Source: CATQHW01 sp965215345
GTDB lineage: Bacteria; Spirochaetota; Spirochaetia; SZUA-6; Bin103
Direction of reading: 5' to 3'
Length of the DNA stretch: 64,000 bases
Assembly: GCA_965215345.1 (NCBI GenBank)
Contig: CBDCDL010000002.1
Span: forward strand, 2,852,001 to 2,916,000
The notes under the pieces are model-generated. The model saw only the letters and a list, made by a program, of their open reading frames with translations, had not been told where the DNA came from and did no database searches. Both the position numbers and the translations under genes were made by a program. Shown here piece by piece: positions 62,773-64,000 of this stretch. How positions within the stretch are numbered: position 1 is the stretch's first letter; each line of letters begins with the position of its first letter.

Positions 62773-63839
62773 TGGGACCGATCGAGGTCATCGGCGAGGT
62801 GACGGTAGCCGCCGGCCCCGGCACGGCCCACCGGGCGTGGCCGTCGATCGAGCGCACGGACGACGGCGGCCTGGTGGTCGCCTACAAGGTCGGTCCCGAC
62901 CACCACAAGACCGACGATGGCGTCGTCTGGGTCGCCCGCTCGGAGGACGGCGGGCTGACGTGGCCCTTCCGGCGGGCGGTGGTCGCCGAGCCGGGGTGGG
63001 ACGTGTTCACCCATCACGGCCTGACGCGCCTGGCCGACGGCAGCCTGCTGCTGCACTGCGTGCGCGCCCGCCACCTCGGCGCGGAGGAAGCCGGAGTCGC
63101 TGGCGAGGGCGCCTTCTTTGCGCGCGGCGCCTTCATCCGCTCGGCCGACGGCGGTCGGACCTGGCGTCCGCACGGTCCGCTGCTCGAAATGCCGTTCATC
63201 AGCGCCACCGGCCGGGGATTCTGCTACGGGAAGATCCAGGAGCTGGCCGGCGGCGCGCTGATCGTCCCGTTCTACGGCACGCCGGCCGACCGCACCGACG
63301 AGCTGCAGCGGGTTCTGGCCATCGTCCGTTCCGACGACGGCGGCCGCTCGTGGCGGGAGCACTCGTTCATCTCCGCGGACCCGTCCTCCCCCCTGCGGCC
63401 GAGCGAGACCGATCTGCTGCGGCTGGGCGGCGGCCGGCTGCTGGCGGTGGTGCGCGCCAACGCCAGGAAGCGGCTGTACCGCGCCTGGTCAGCGGACGAC
63501 GGGCTCTCCTGGAGCGAGCTCGAGCCGACGCCGATGCCGGGCCAGTCGCCGGCGCTGCTCGCGCTGGAGTCCGGCGCCATCCTGTGCGCCTACCGCGTGC
63601 GAACCGAGCATGCGCTCGGCCTGGGCTGTGCAGTGAGCCGGGACCAGGGAGCGACCTGGCAGGTCCTGGGCAGCCTGTACGCCGGCGACAGCGGCGACTG
63701 CGCCTACCCGTCGATGGTGAAGCTCCCCGACGGCACCGTCTATTGCGCGTTCTATACCAGCCCGCGCCGGACCGCCGACGGCCCGGACTCCGAAATCCGC
63801 GGACTCATCATCGCCGATCCCACGGCGACACGGAATTAG
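62772..63839 (+). CDS. Asp-box sialidase-like (BNR repeat) protein
   Basis: A 355-residue six-bladed propeller with five Asp boxes: SEDGGLTW, SADGGRTW, SDDGGRSW, SADDGLSW and SRDQGATW. An Arg-containing first blade (HRAWPSIERTDDGGLVVAY) and ETDLLRLGGGRLLAVVR fit the sialidase superfamily, which includes exo-sialidases and other glycosidases. No signal peptide is visible. The start overlaps the previous stop (ATG 62772, or GTG 62769 directly before it). It probably trims sugars from the imported glycan. Confidence 0.82.
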   Translation: MGPIEVIGEVTVAAGPGTAHRAWPSIERTDDGGLVVAYKVGPDHHKTDDGVVWVARSEDGGLTWPFRRAVVAEPGWDVFTHHGLTRLADGSLLLHCVRARHLGAEEAGVAGEGAFFARGAFIRSADGGRTWRPHGPLLEMPFISATGRGFCYGKIQELAGGALIVPFYGTPADRTDELQRVLAIVRSDDGGRSWREHSFISADPSSPLRPSETDLLRLGGGRLLAVVRANARKRLYRAWSADDGLSWSELEPTPMPGQSPALLALESGAILCAYRVRTEHALGLGCAVSRDQGATWQVLGSLYAGDSGDCAYPSMVKLPDGTVYCAFYTSPRRTADGPDSEIRGLIIADPTATRN

Positions 63840-64000
63840 CCGAAGTTGGCCAGAAGATACTCCGCGATCGCGTCCTCGACGCTGCGGGTGACGCTGTGCA
63901 GGATGAACCTTCGGCCGCCGACTCCGTAGCGGCCGAAGTTCCAGTCGTACACCATCTCCGGCCGGTCGGTATCCCAGGGCGGACTGAAGTGTATCTCCTG
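63836..64000 (-). CDS. C-terminal end of an unidentified protein (partial)
   Basis: The minus strand is open from the right edge to TAA at 63836-63838 and encodes 54 residues including EIHFSPPWDTDRPEMVYDW, NFGRYGVGGRRFILH and EDAIAEYLLANFG. The composition is protein-like and the stop overlaps the convergent gene by four bases. The family is not recognised from this tail. Confidence 0.55.
   Translation of the reverse strand, partial: QEIHFSPPWDTDRPEMVYDWNFGRYGVGGRRFILHSVTRSVEDAIAEYLLANFG

Overview
This is a high-GC bacterial chromosome segment. Many genes overlap at start and stop (ATGA or GTGA junctions), GTG starts are common, and the importer binding proteins carry the short acidic signal-peptide exits typical of spirochaetes. 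The GroES, the compact sigma-70 factor, the DUF445 protein and the ATPase-less LplB/YtcP-type importers point the same way. The best guess is a high-GC member of the Spirochaetota, possibly marine or host-associated. That is inference, because no rRNA gene is present; I recognised no tRNA or CRISPR array either.

Left part (1-23.1 kb): mostly housekeeping. In order on the + strand: an HtrA/DegS-like protease, uvrB, an SH3 lipoprotein, a DUF445 membrane protein, murG, a CvpA-like protein, holB, and an NtrB/NtrC-like soluble kinase and sigma-54 activator pair. These are followed by a J-domain protein and a stand-alone groES on the minus strand, a sigma-70 factor, pyruvate phosphate dikinase, a PhyH dioxygenase, a Uma2 nuclease, a heterodimeric ABC exporter and an MBL-fold hydrolase.

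Middle part (23.1-49.2 kb): a mosaic of catabolic singletons (RraA-like, enolase superfamily, FAH family, PhyH, PHP, SDR epimerase) mixed with defence and toxin-antitoxin genes, many of them broken. I read a transposase-like fragment, a frameshifted VapBC remnant, a Septu-like ATPase with a beheaded HNH partner, and a HigB toxin with one in-frame stop next to an intact HigA-ImmA/IrrE antitoxin under a perfect palindrome. An intact Fic gene is bracketed by 3'-end fragments of other gene families. Two sugar-type importers sit here: an LplB/YtcP/LipO set on the minus strand (38.8-42.4 kb) and a lower-GC MalEFG-like set on the plus strand (42.7-46.0 kb), whose promoter spacer may contain a C9 tract.

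Right part (49.2-64 kb): the most interesting region. A tightly packed + strand run encodes a Gfo/Idh/MocA oxidoreductase, phosphonoacetate hydrolase (PhnA), the phosphonate-associated zinc alcohol dehydrogenase family, an aldehyde dehydrogenase, a second Gfo/Idh/MocA enzyme, a beta-propeller protein, a second LplB/YtcP/binding-protein importer, a large VCBS/FG-GAP-like protein and an Asp-box sialidase-like protein. Read as one locus, it could import a phosphonate-bearing glycan or glycoside and oxidise a hydroxyalkylphosphonate through phosphonoacetaldehyde and phosphonoacetate to acetate and phosphate. PhnA is a firm family call; the pathway is inference.
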